A stretch of DNA of 64,000 nt from Bacillus sp. SA1-12. Its GTDB lineage: Bacteria; Bacillota; Bacilli; Bacillales; Bacillaceae. Positions 53,385 to 62,624 of this stretch are shown one piece after another (the stretch's first letter is position 1; each line of letters starts with the position of its first letter). The DNA lies in contig NZ_LATZ01000019.1 in the NCBI RefSeq assembly GCF_000981385.1, positions 1 through 64,000 of the forward strand. Direction: 5' to 3'. A model generated the notes under the pieces. That model saw only the letters and a program-made list of their open reading frames with translations, had not been told where the DNA came from and did no database searches. Made by a program: the position numbers and the translations under genes.

Positions 53385-54221
53385 TTAGTCTTTTAAAAAT
53401 GTTAGTAACGCTTCATTAAATTCTTTTGGATGAGTTGCGTTTAATCCATGCGGACCACCCTTTATTAGAGCGAGCTTACTCTCAGGAATGGAATCATATG
53501 TACGTTTTCCACTTAACTCAAAAGGTACAGTTGCATCAGAGTCACCGTGAATAATAAGAGTAGGTATATTGAACTTTTTCAAGTCCTTTCTAAAATCTGT
53601 CTTACTAAAGGCCGTAATACAATCGAGCGTTCCTTTAGGTGATGCACTAGCTGCAATATCCCGATTATATAAACGGAATGGCTCACTAACTAAATCTGTT
53701 CGATTACCAGCCGCGAAAAATCCCTTTGTAAATTTGTCAAGAAATGCAAGGCGGTCATTTATCACGCCACTTTTGAATTCTTCAATTGTTGCATCATCTA
53801 ATGCTCCTTCAGGATGATCCTCTGATTTGTATAAATAAGGAGGAACTGCTCCAGCAAAAACAGCCTTTTCAATACGATCTGTTCCATACGTACTAATGTA
53901 TCGAGCTACCTCACCTCCACCCATAGAAAAACCAACAAGTGTGACATTTTGAAGATCTAAATGTTCTAAAAGTTTATGTAAATCAGAAGCAAATGTATCA
54001 TATTCATATCCTTCCCACGGTTGAGATGATTTTCCAAAGCCTCGACGATCATATGTTATGACTCTGTAACCTGCTTCAATAAGAGCTGGCACCTGATATT
54101 CCCAAGAGCGCCCACTTAAAGGCCAACCATGTATTAAGACAACTGGTTTCCCTGAACCATGGTCCTCATAATAAAGTTCAATTGGAGCATGATTTTCATT
54201 ACCTACAGTAAATTTTGCCAT
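53385..54221 (-). CDS. Alpha/beta hydrolase, non-haem haloperoxidase-like
   Basis: 278 residues, GGGAGG before ATG. 'VVLIHGWPLSGRSWEYQVPA', nucleophile in 'LVGFSMGGGEVARYI', Asp in 'LIIHGDSDATVPF', His in 'IKGGPHGLNATHP': full triad of the chloroperoxidase/esterase group. Cytosolic; physiological role is usually esterase or perhydrolase-like. Single gene. Confidence 0.9.
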   Translation of the reverse strand: MAKFTVGNENHAPIELYYEDHGSGKPVVLIHGWPLSGRSWEYQVPALIEAGYRVITYDRRGFGKSSQPWEGYEYDTFASDLHKLLEHLDLQNVTLVGFSMGGGEVARYISTYGTDRIEKAVFAGAVPPYLYKSEDHPEGALDDATIEEFKSGVINDRLAFLDKFTKGFFAAGNRTDLVSEPFRLYNRDIAASASPKGTLDCITAFSKTDFRKDLKKFNIPTLIIHGDSDATVPFELSGKRTYDSIPESKLALIKGGPHGLNATHPKEFNEALLTFLKD

Positions 54222-54539
54222 ATAAATTTCCTCCCATGAATTTTCATTATTTACCTATATTTTTGCTTCTTTGATCAAAAAACTCTTTACTCCAAAACAT
54301 TTAAAATATTTTTAAAAAAATGCTTATATGATTATTATAATTCCCACTATCAAAATTGTAAAATTATGTTAAGTGTTAAACCAATTAATATATTAGATTA
54401 CAATTTATTCGTGCCAAGGTGTGTAAATTATTGAAAATATTGAAGAATTTATAATAAAAAATCGAATAAGAGATTTCTAAGCAACTCCCAAAAATTGGAA
54501 TTAAGAATCACACCCCTGCCTAAAACATCAAGGCTTATT
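54222..54539. other. Gene-free stretch
   Basis: AT-rich promoter region of the hydrolase and spacer to the IS remnant; nothing recognised. Confidence 0.4.
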
Positions 54540-54730
54540 TGTCGATTAATTCACTCTGCAAATGTTCTGAACGAATCCCATAAAAATAACCGATAAACAT
54601 CATTTTAAAAAGCATAGTAGGATCTGAAGGCCGTCCATTATCCACGGAGTAAAGATGACGAACCTTTTCATTAATGAAAGAAAAATCTATGTATTTATCT
54701 ACCTTTCTTAAAAGGTGGTCTTGTGGTACT
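54540..54730 (-). pseudogene. IS1182-type transposase N-terminal fragment
   Basis: The reverse strand reads VPQDHLLRKVDKYIDFSFIN, 'EKVRHLYSVDNGRPSDPTML', 'FKMMFIGYFYGIRSEHLQSE': the start region (DUF772) of IS1182-family transposases. A missing Ile after RPS and the absence of any catalytic DDE region show it is a scar. Confidence 0.75.
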
Positions 54731-54754
54731 TATTCATCAATTATTACGAATTCG

Positions 54755-54870
54755 GCTTCATTCCTCTCATAAGCTAAGACATACCTATGCTACTAACTTA
54801 ATGGATGAAACAAAGGATTTGTCGTTTGTTTATGGAACAGTTGTTAGGTCATTCTTCCGAAACAAATGAA
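54755..54870 (+). pseudogene. Tyrosine recombinase remnant, copy 3
   Basis: SHKLRHTYATNLMDETKDLS then a frameshift (GTTTATGGAACAG) and GHSSE in another frame. The shortest of four related remnants; about 115 bases are preserved. It abuts the IS1182 fragment. Confidence 0.75.
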
Positions 54871-55390
54871 CACGAGCCATTTGAACGTATACTGATTCGA
54901 AATGAAATTAATAAAAATTAATAGCCAACAACAGTTCAATTTAGAACAATGGGCTTATGAAATTTTGGTTAGATAAAGGGATAGTAGTATTAGACGTGTT
55001 AATAACACTTTCGTTAGTTCCTGAAACAATAAAAAACGCCCCAACTCCAGTTCTATCAAGGAATTTTGACGTTTTTACTACTCATTTTCAGTTGTTTTAA
55101 TTAATATTTTCTTTTATACGAAGTTCGTTTTTCTTAGATAGGAAGGAGCTTACTTCCTATCTGCTTTTTTAAAGAGCTTTTCAAATTAAAATTTCTAATT
55201 GGATAAGCGTTTTACTAATTTAATAGAAATAATGAGGAATTAGATCTTCCAAACACCTTGGATTTCTGAAAATAAAAGTGTTATTTTATGATGATTTTAT
55301 TAATAGAATGGGATTTTCAATAGATATTTTTGTTCTAATACTGCTCTAATGATAACCCTTTCAAATTAACTTCTCACTTGCAGTCTCTTT
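54871..55390. other. Gene-free stretch with hairpin
   Basis: At 55032-55076 AAAAACG...CGTTTTT encloses ACTCCAG-TTCTATCAAGGA. A related hairpin with CTATCAAGGA in its loop is at 61186-61232, each time close to a recombinase remnant, so it is part of the same repeat unit. No gene seen. Confidence 0.45.
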
Positions 55391-56755
55391 TTACTTTTTA
55401 GGATCTAGTTCAACACGTTTAATTTCACCAACGAGAAATAGGTAACTAACCATTGCAACTATCGCATTGATACCTACAAAAACTAAAGCACCATTATAAG
55501 AACCAGTTGCAGCAATGATGTAACCTATAATGATAGGCGTTGTAATTCCTGAAATATTTCCAAAAGTGTTAAATAAACCCCCACTTATTCCACCAATTTC
55601 TTTAGGAGAGCAGTCAGCCATGACAGCCCAACCTAACTGTCCAAAGCCTTTACCAAAGAATGCTAAGGCCATAATTCCAACTACAAGCCACTCAGCATCA
55701 GTATAATTACAAAGAATCATACTTGCAGAAAGAATCATACCAATAATAATAGGAGTTTTACGGGCGAAAGTAAGTGACTTTCCTTTTTTCAATAAGTAAT
55801 CAGAATAAACACCACCTAAAATTCCTCCAAAAAACCCACTAAGTCCAGGTAATATCGCGACAAAACCAGCTTCAAGTATTGACATACCGCGTTCTTCAAT
55901 TAGATAAACAGGAAACCAGGTCATAAAGAAATACGTAAGTGTTGAAATACAATATTGACCGATATATACACCAACTAGCATACGACTTTTAAGTAACTGC
56001 TTAATATGAGACCAATTGATGCCATTTGCCTCTTTATTGGCACCCTTTTCCATCATTTCTAATATCCCGCCGCCCTGTTTAATGTAATTCAGTTCAGCTT
56101 GATTAACACTCGGGTGTTCTTTAGGATTATGAATTACTTTTAACCAAGCAAAAGCAATAATAATCCCTAAGGCACCCATAATAATAAAAACGTATTCCCA
56201 CCCAAATGATTGTGTTATCCAAGACATAAATGGGTTGAAAACAATTATGGCAAGAAACGCAGACGCACTAAAAATAGCAGATGCGGTTGCACGTTCATTA
56301 TCAGGAAACCAAGATGCCGCTACTTGACTATTTCCTGGGAACGAAGGTGCTTCAGCCAGACCTACAATAAATCGAAGGATAAATAGCATGACAATTGCTG
56401 TACCGGCATTAAAAAATCCAACAAATCCTTGTAATAAAGTGAAAGTAGACCAAAGAAATAGACTCCAGAAAAGAACTTTCTTTGTTCCAAACTTATCTAA
56501 AATCCATCCTCCTGGTATTTGACCGAGAGCATAAGCCCAACTAAAAGCAGAAAAGATATATCCCATTGTTACAGCATTAATCCCTAAATCACTTTGCAAA
56601 GGTGAGGCTGCAATAGAAATTGTTGCTCGATCTGCATAGTTAATCGTAGTTACAACAAAACACATGGCTACAATCATCCAGCGAATATTTGTCTTTTTCA
56701 TTGCTGAAACTGGAATTGAATCTTTTATAGATACAAGATTTCTCCCTAAGCTCAT
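55391..56755 (-). CDS. MFS sugar-acid transporter (anion:cation symporter type)
   Basis: 454 residues, 12 helices. 'INYADRATISIAASPLQSDL', 'SAFSWAYALGQIPGGWILDK', 'RFIVGLAEAPSFPGNSQVAA' and 'KIGMILSA'-like central segments are typical of the GudP/DgoT/ExuT group that imports glucarate, galactonate or hexuronates with H+. It ends the operon with dehydrogenase and dehydratase genes, in line with hexonate or hexuronate uptake. Confidence 0.9.
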   Translation of the reverse strand: MSLGRNLVSIKDSIPVSAMKKTNIRWMIVAMCFVVTTINYADRATISIAASPLQSDLGINAVTMGYIFSAFSWAYALGQIPGGWILDKFGTKKVLFWSLFLWSTFTLLQGFVGFFNAGTAIVMLFILRFIVGLAEAPSFPGNSQVAASWFPDNERATASAIFSASAFLAIIVFNPFMSWITQSFGWEYVFIIMGALGIIIAFAWLKVIHNPKEHPSVNQAELNYIKQGGGILEMMEKGANKEANGINWSHIKQLLKSRMLVGVYIGQYCISTLTYFFMTWFPVYLIEERGMSILEAGFVAILPGLSGFFGGILGGVYSDYLLKKGKSLTFARKTPIIIGMILSASMILCNYTDAEWLVVGIMALAFFGKGFGQLGWAVMADCSPKEIGGISGGLFNTFGNISGITTPIIIGYIIAATGSYNGALVFVGINAIVAMVSYLFLVGEIKRVELDPKK

Positions 56756-56862
56756 ACTAATCTCCCCCTATTCCCAACTAAGTAACCATTCCTCATAAGA
56801 ATAAAAACACAACCATTTTAGACTAATGATGAAATATATCATGATATTTTGAGGAAATTTTA

Positions 56863-57621
56863 TTAACGCCCTAACCAACCCCCATCAACTGCAAGTAAAT
56901 GGCCATGCACATAATTGGATGCATCTGATGCTAAAAATACTGCAGGCCCTTTGAAGTCTTCTGGGTTTCCCCATCGGTCAGCGGGAATTCGTTCTATAAT
57001 TTGTCTACTGCGTATCGGGTCATTGATTAAGGCAGTATTCATTTCTGTAGCTATATAACCAGGAACAATAGCATTAACATTTACACCTTTTGATGCCCAT
57101 TCATTTGCGAGTGCTTTTGTAAGTTGCCCCACTGCTCCTTTAGCTGAAGCGTAAGCTGGGACATACAACCCACCTTGATATGAAACAAGTGATGCGATAT
57201 TAATAATTTTCCCACTCTTATTCTCAACCATATGTCTTCCAGCTTGTTGGCAAAGAATCCATACTGCTTTTAAGTTGACATTCAACACGTCGTCCCAATC
57301 CTGTTCAGAGAAATCCACTGCTGGAGAACGTCTTTGTATTCCAGCGTTATTTACAAGGATATCGACTGAACCCATCGCCTCAATGGCTTTTGGAATTGCT
57401 TGCTTTACTTCATCCAAATTCATAAGATCACACTGAATAATTTCACAGCGAACACCTAATTCCTTTATTTTCTCCTGTGTAGATGTATCATCGGATCTTT
57501 GTAAAAGCACTATGTCTGCACCAACTTCTGCAAGGCCAATAGCTATATCTTGACCAATACCACGAGTTCCTCCAGTAACAACTGCTACTTTTCTAGTTAA
57601 ATCAAACGCTTGAGTCATCAT
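56863..57621 (-). CDS. SDR-family dehydrogenase (gluconate 5-dehydrogenase/KduD-like)
   Basis: 252 residues. 'VAVVTGGTRGIGQDIAIGLA' (NAD(P) loop TGGxxGIG), 'ILVNNAGIQRRSPAVDFSEQ', catalytic Ser 'NIASLVSYQGG', 'YVPAYASAKGAVGQLTKALA' (YxxxK) and 'VNAIVPGYIATEMNTAL'. 'AGIQRRSPAVDF' is typical of 2-deoxy-gluconate/gluconate 5-dehydrogenases. It oxidises a sugar acid hydroxyl. 8 bases from the zinc dehydrogenase gene. Confidence 0.9.
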   Translation of the reverse strand: MMTQAFDLTRKVAVVTGGTRGIGQDIAIGLAEVGADIVLLQRSDDTSTQEKIKELGVRCEIIQCDLMNLDEVKQAIPKAIEAMGSVDILVNNAGIQRRSPAVDFSEQDWDDVLNVNLKAVWILCQQAGRHMVENKSGKIINIASLVSYQGGLYVPAYASAKGAVGQLTKALANEWASKGVNVNAIVPGYIATEMNTALINDPIRSRQIIERIPADRWGNPEDFKGPAVFLASDASNYVHGHLLAVDGGWLGR

Positions 57622-57629
57622 AACACTCC

Positions 57630-58640
57630 TTAAGGTTTAAATAATATTTTTAATGATTCGTCTGGGTTTTCCATTAATTCAAAGCCTTTTTTAATGTCCT
57701 CTAATGGAAGGACATGAGATACTAATGGACTAAGATCCAATTTGTTTTGCCCAAGTAACTCAATTGCTTTTGCAAAGTCTTCCGGACTATAGCATCTTGT
57801 TGTCTTTAATGAGATTTCTCTGAAATGCATGTTTGCAAGATTAATGGTAGGGGGCTTTTTATAGACACTTACAACAGTGATTTCACCCTGAAACTTAATA
57901 CAATCAATCATTTGATTGGCTGTGATCTGGTTTCCAGCTACTTCAAACACCACATCTGCTCCTACTCCATTTGTCGAATCTTTTACTACTTGGACAATAT
58001 CCATTTTTTTAGCATCTATGCCTTCATATCCCATATCTCTTGCTATCTTTAGACGCATTGCACTAATATCAGAAATAAAGATCTTCCCTGCTCCCGCACG
58101 TTCTGCTATAAGAGCAATCAGCAAACCAATCGGTCCAGCACCTAAAATAGCTATAGTATCCCCGACCTTTAGATTTGAACGTCTGACGGTATGAATTGCA
58201 ACAGCCAATGGTTCAAGCATTGCTGCTTCTTTCTCTGTACCTCCATCTGGAAGTACATTTAGTCTATTAATAGGAATAGTCGTGTACTCAGCGAAACCAC
58301 CATCTTTATCAATACCTATGTATCTCAATCTCTCACAAACATGCATTTGCCCATTTCTGCAGGCAGCACATTTTCCGCAGTTTAAAAGTGGCTCAACTGC
58401 TATCTTATCCCCTTTTTTTACATATTCATTCTCCTCCACTTCTTCGACTACACCGCTAAACTCATGTCCCAATATCAGCGGAGCCTTTGCTCGTGGATGC
58501 AAGCCATGATAAATCATCATATCCGTTCCACAAATCCCCGCATATGATACCTTAATTAATGCTTCTCCGTTCTTCGGAGCTGGTATTTCTCTTTCCAACA
58601 TTTCAACCTGCATGGGTGCTACATATGTTCCTACTTTCAT
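57630..58640 (-). CDS. rspB: Zinc-dependent alcohol dehydrogenase, RspB-like
   Basis: 336 residues of the medium-chain dehydrogenase family. Catalytic zinc Cys/His in 'GICGTDMMIYHGLHP' and 'ILGHEFSGVV'; structural zinc four-Cys lobe 'LNCGKCAACRNGQMHVCERL'; NAD loop 'AILGAGPIGLLIALIAERAG'. Closest to RspB/sorbitol- or threonine-dehydrogenase-like enzymes that accompany mannonate-dehydratase-family genes. Oxidises a hexonate to a keto acid, probably upstream of the dehydratase. Confidence 0.88.
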   Translation of the reverse strand: MKVGTYVAPMQVEMLEREIPAPKNGEALIKVSYAGICGTDMMIYHGLHPRAKAPLILGHEFSGVVEEVEENEYVKKGDKIAVEPLLNCGKCAACRNGQMHVCERLRYIGIDKDGGFAEYTTIPINRLNVLPDGGTEKEAAMLEPLAVAIHTVRRSNLKVGDTIAILGAGPIGLLIALIAERAGAGKIFISDISAMRLKIARDMGYEGIDAKKMDIVQVVKDSTNGVGADVVFEVAGNQITANQMIDCIKFQGEITVVSVYKKPPTINLANMHFREISLKTTRCYSPEDFAKAIELLGQNKLDLSPLVSHVLPLEDIKKGFELMENPDESLKILFKP

Positions 58641-58858
58641 TAAAATTCACTCCTCTATCCATTAAAAGACCACATTTTTAATTTGATACTTTATTAAGCC
58701 ACCTAAATATTTAGTATTCTCCTAAAAACTTCTTGGTACTAACAGAATGTCTCCATATTTGTATAAAAAAACCTAATAATTCTCCTTTTTCGGTACTTTA
58801 AAATCTAGCAAAGCTTTTTAGTACAAAGGTAGACCCTTTCTTACTAAAGATTATAGTT
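58641..58858. other. Spacer between zinc dehydrogenase and enolase-superfamily genes
   Basis: 218 bases without clear terminator or operator. The two genes may be separate transcripts or one with internal processing. Confidence 0.4.
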
Positions 58859-60112
58859 TTATGGTCTTACAGCTGTTCCATCTGGTATTCGAGCTAAAGT
58901 CCAAGATGGGATTCCACCAACTACAGGGAATTTCTTTGCTTTTTCTTCATCAATTTCTATTCCTAATCCAGGCTTATCATTTACATAAGCAAAGCCCTTT
59001 TCAACTTGTGGACAACCTGGGAATACTTCCTCTAACGCATCATTGAATGGCGTCCACTCTTGAATTCCTAAATTAGGTGTACTTAAATCTATATGAAGAT
59101 TAGCTGCCACTCCTACAGGTGAAATATCACCTGGACCGTGCCAAGCAGTACGTACCCCGTATAATTCACTAAATGTGGCTAGTTTCTTCGCTGGTGTAAT
59201 ACCACCAATTGAACTAACATGACATCTAATAAAATCAATTTGATGATTAACGATTAAATTTTTCCACTCATTCACATTCGTGAATAATTCTCCCATTCCA
59301 ATAGGTGTAGATGTCTGCTGTCTAATCATTTTCAGCCATTCAATGTTTTCAGGTGCAACAGGATCCTCTAGGAAAAAGAGATGATAAGGTTCCAGTTTTT
59401 TGGCTAATCTTACAGCTTCAATTGCCGGAAGTCTTTCGTGTATATCATGGATGAATTCCATATTGTATCCAATCTTGGAGCGCAGATGATCAAATAATTT
59501 ATCTATACTTTTCGCATATGCTTCCGGATCAAAATAACATCCGGATAGTGAAGTTCTAGGTGATCGTTTAGGCACTATTTTGCTAGATTTCTCATAAATG
59601 GTTGAAATTAATTTTGTATCAGTGGTACCACTTCCACCATACATACCCATTTGACAACGAGCATACTGATAACCTTCTTCCATAAGGGCTAAGATATTTT
59701 CCTCAACTGCCACTTCATCAGGACCATCGGCATGACGATAGAGTGGAATTCCGTCCCTGCACTTACCTCCTAATAATTCATAGACTGGAAGGTTTGCCAA
59801 CTTCCCTTTAATATCCCAAAGAGCCATATCAACCCCAGAAAGAGCATTGTTCATAATCGGCCCATTCCTCCAGTATCCGCTTACATTTGCCGACTGCCAT
59901 ATATCCTCGATTCTTCTAGGATCTTTCCCAATAAGAAATGGTTTAAGATAATCTTCGACTGCTGATTTTACAGCAAATATTCGTTGAGTAAAGGTTGCAC
60001 ATCCTAGTCCATATAATTCAGGTTCATTTGTCTCAACCTTAACTACGACTAAATCGACTCCTCCAGGTGCAGTTAAAATTACTTTAACATTACGAATTTC
60101 TAAGTAATCCAT
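58859..60112 (-). CDS. rspA: Mannonate dehydratase-family enolase-superfamily protein (RspA-like)
   Basis: 417 residues. N-terminal capping domain ('EDYLKPFLIGKDPRRIEDIW'), 'SGVDMALWDIKGKLANLPVY', metal and catalytic sites in 'MEFIHDIHERLP' (Asp-x-His), 'FLEDPVAPENIEW', 'PIGMGELFTNVNEW' and 'TAWHGPGDISPVGVAANLH'. It resembles E. coli RspA and the ManD group (D-mannonate or D-gluconate dehydratases, many of low activity). The C-terminus ends WTLARIPDGTAVRP instead of the ...DGTLWNW common in ManD, so substrate range may differ. Confidence 0.87.
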   Translation of the reverse strand: MDYLEIRNVKVILTAPGGVDLVVVKVETNEPELYGLGCATFTQRIFAVKSAVEDYLKPFLIGKDPRRIEDIWQSANVSGYWRNGPIMNNALSGVDMALWDIKGKLANLPVYELLGGKCRDGIPLYRHADGPDEVAVEENILALMEEGYQYARCQMGMYGGSGTTDTKLISTIYEKSSKIVPKRSPRTSLSGCYFDPEAYAKSIDKLFDHLRSKIGYNMEFIHDIHERLPAIEAVRLAKKLEPYHLFFLEDPVAPENIEWLKMIRQQTSTPIGMGELFTNVNEWKNLIVNHQIDFIRCHVSSIGGITPAKKLATFSELYGVRTAWHGPGDISPVGVAANLHIDLSTPNLGIQEWTPFNDALEEVFPGCPQVEKGFAYVNDKPGLGIEIDEEKAKKFPVVGGIPSWTLARIPDGTAVRP

Positions 60113-60149
60113 TTCATTGCTCCTCCTTTAAATAATTGTTTTGTAATAA

Positions 60150-60169
60150 CTTGTTAGTTGTCCTACAAG
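60150..60169. promoter_or_regulatory. GntR operator upstream of the rspA-like gene
   Basis: CTTGTTAGTTGTCCTACAAG, with CTTGT/ACAAG arms. 16 of 20 bases equal the site at 60927-60946 in front of the gntR gene. It lies 38 bases before the rspA start. Confidence 0.7.
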
Positions 60170-60209
60170 TTTATGGTTAAATAATTTACCTCTCAAAAGA
60201 AGAGGTAAA

Positions 60210-60914
60210 CTATTTACTTGAATCCTTAATTCTTTTAATAATCTCAATGTTATTTTCCATAGATTTGCTCAAACTATTTTTTGCAGCTTCAGCATCTCTA
60301 TTTTGGATAGCGCGAAATATCTGTAAATGCACTTCAATACTATCTAAGGTTATACCAATCACACGGTTTAACTCTTCTAAATAATAGTAATAAAAATCCC
60401 GAATCGAATGCATGACTCTGTAAAAAACTTTGTTTTTTGAAGCTTTGGCAATGGCTAAATGGAAATTAAAATCTACTTCAGAATATTTCTTATAGTCATC
60501 TCTATATCGAAACATCTCATTAAGAATTTCCTCAATATCTGAAAGATCATTATCTGTTGCATTCTTAACAGCTAAATCTAAACATTTGTATTCGATGGTT
60601 TGACGAAATTCCATCATATCTAAAAATTCTTCCTCGCTAAGATGCATTATCGGAACAAAATCATTAATACTTTTCCCACTAATATCATCCGAAACAAATG
60701 TGCCTTTGCCCTGATATGTAACGACAATCCCTAAATCTCGCAATCGCTGAATTGCACTTCTAATACTAACTCGACTTACATTAAACATCTTTTGTAATTG
60801 CGTTTCAGAAGGTATTTTGCTTCCTGGTGGCCAAGCACCATTGGCTATATGTTCCTTTAGTTGCTCATAAACTGAATTAACAATATTTTGTTTATCAATG
60901 GAGTTAATTCCCAT
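60210..60914 (-). CDS. GntR-family regulator, FadR subfamily
   Basis: 234 residues. N-terminal winged helix 'VYEQLKEHIANGAWPPGSKI' and 'LQKMFNVSRVSIRSAIQRLR', then an all-helical FCD effector domain ('DMMEFRQTIEYKCLDLAVKN', 'DFNFHLAIAKASKNKVF') with Asp/His metal residues. Such regulators sense sugar acids or hexuronates. Two matching 20-bp sites, before itself and before rspA, mark its regulon. Confidence 0.92.
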   Translation of the reverse strand: MGINSIDKQNIVNSVYEQLKEHIANGAWPPGSKIPSETQLQKMFNVSRVSIRSAIQRLRDLGIVVTYQGKGTFVSDDISGKSINDFVPIMHLSEEEFLDMMEFRQTIEYKCLDLAVKNATDNDLSDIEEILNEMFRYRDDYKKYSEVDFNFHLAIAKASKNKVFYRVMHSIRDFYYYYLEELNRVIGITLDSIEVHLQIFRAIQNRDAEAAKNSLSKSMENNIEIIKRIKDSSK

Positions 60915-60926
60915 TCTCTTCCCTCT

Positions 60927-60946
60927 CTTGTAACATGTCCTACAAG
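60927..60946. promoter_or_regulatory. GntR operator upstream of its own gene
   Basis: CTTGTAACATGTCCTACAAG, arms CTTGTA/TACAAG, 12 bases before the gntR start. Partner of the site at 60150. Confidence 0.72.
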
Positions 60947-61439
60947 TTATAACTTATCTTACCATGAACATTTTGAATTGTAAATGCTTTCATTAGAGAA
61001 TCTGAATTCGAAATAAAAGTAAATTAATAAATAAGGCAAATACAAATATTTCTTGAGGATTTACATTTTTTCTTCCACTTTCAGTTGCTGATTACTTCGA
61101 TGCACTAGTTATACAAGGGGTAAATTGGTTAAACAATAGTTATGAAGAGGTTTTAATAAACACTTTAAGTAAGTTCCGAATATTTAAAAAACGTCCACAA
61201 CCCTAGCTATCAAGGATTAGTAGACGTTTTTTGACTCTAGTTTAGTTGTGTTAATAGTTTCGAAATTTAAGAATAATAGGGAGTTTACTCTCTTCTACCT
61301 ACTCGTAATATTATGATATTTTCCCTATATATCCCTCAATGCTTGTTCAAATCCAGTAATAGACTAGTTAAAATATCTCCTCCTCGATAAAAACTACCTC
61401 TATAAAGTGCTTGGCCAAAGATGTTCAACTCAAGGGATC
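60947..61439. other. Gene-free stretch with terminator-like hairpin
   Basis: AAAAAACGTC (61186-61195) pairs with GACGTTTTTT (61223-61232), and the loop contains CTATCAAGGA as at 55 kb. The DNA from about 61040 to 61250 appears related to 54.96-55.11 kb. No gene seen. Confidence 0.45.
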
Positions 61440-62392
61440 TGTAACAATTAGATAGGACTTGCAGATGTAGACTCAATAAAATTTATCCCCATCAAGTTTT
61501 AGATACTCTTCCATTACATGCTGCTAGAGCTTATTTTAATAAAGTATCAAATGAAACAATAGTTGTATCTGAACATGAAGAGAAAAAGCATTAACGTACT
61601 AGTGTTAATCGTAAGAAATCTGCTCTTAGATCTTTATTTAAATATTTAACAACGCAATGAAAATGATAAAGGCGAACCACTTTTTCACCGTAATGTTATG
61701 TTGAAAATTCCGGTGATTAAACAAAAAGAAAGCCTAAATGAACGTAGCAGAAAGCTTTCAAATGTTATCTTTCACGAAGATAAGGATATTGATTTCCTAT
61801 ATTTTAAAAGAATGAGTATGAGCATGGGTTATCAGAACGTCAAAAGAGCTATTTTTTTCGGGATAAAGAGCGTGATTATGCTATATTATCTATTTTCCTT
61901 GATAGCTGAATAAGAGTAAATGAAATTGCAGATTTAAGAATAAGGAATTTAAACTTTACAGAAGACCAAATAAAAGTTATTCGCAAAGGATATAAAACGG
62001 ATAACGTACAGGTTTTTTCTAAGGTTATGGATGATATTAATGAGTATCTCAATGAGAAAGGTACGATATGGTGGAACAGATGCTGACTACTAGTATTTAT
62101 TTTTAGCAAAATATAAGGGCTCCTCTTACCCTCTTTCGATTCAATCGATTCAAGACTTAGTTAGGAAATATACCAAAGCATCTAATACTGGGAATATAAT
62201 TATGTCCCCTCATAAATTAAGGCACAAATATGCTACAAATTTAATGGATGAAAGTAAGGATTTGTCGTTTGTTATGGAACAACTTGGTCATTCTTCAGAA
62301 ACAACTGCCTTTCTTTATGTACTACAAGCCAAGAAAAGGCTAAAAAAGCTACAGAAGCACTAGGAAAACGTCGATCTAAACTAAAGGATTGA
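61440..62392 (+). pseudogene. XerS-like tyrosine recombinase, copy 4, nearly full length but broken
   Basis: Pieces in all three forward frames rebuild a recombinase of about 330 residues: 'LADVDSIKF', 'RTSVNRKKSALRSLFKYLTT' (core-binding), 'FHRNVMLKIPVIKQKESLNE', 'AIFFRDKERDYAILSIFLDS', 'IRVNEIADLRIRNLNFTEDQ' (Arg box), 'YLFLAKYKGSS', 'MSPHKLRHKYATNLMDESKD' and 'MEQLGHSSETTAFLYV', ending RRSKLKD-TGA. Order and domain layout equal XerS. Several stops and frameshifts make it inactive. It is the best template for recognising copies 1-3. Confidence 0.85.
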
Positions 62393-62434
62393 TTCTTTGA
62401 GATGACAAATTATTTTAAAATACTGGCAGTGTAG

Positions 62435-62465
62435 AGGTCAAGGGTTCGAGCCCCCAATTTCGGCA
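62435..62465 (+). other. tRNA 3'-end-like sequence after recombinase copy 4
   Basis: GTAGAGGTCAAGGGTTCGAG followed by CCCCCAATTTCGGCA resembles a T-arm and acceptor end. The word GAGGTCA-GGGTT-GAGCCCCC is shared with 23299-23323 after copy 2; both follow the recombinase end by less than 50 bases. Confidence 0.5.
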
Positions 62466-62624
62466 AAACACGGAGTGCTCCTTTCCTTGTTGTAATCAAA
62501 GGTGCATCCGCATTTGCAAATGTGATAATTAAACTCTAAGGACCACTTTACATTCTCAAAAAATAATCACTAAAACCTATAAAGGAAGTTAATCTCCTGT
62601 ATTTTTTAATGCCCATAATCATTT

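Noticed and set aside
61698..61913. 71-codon forward ORF
   Set aside because: Only one frame-shifted slice of recombinase copy 4, not a gene of its own.
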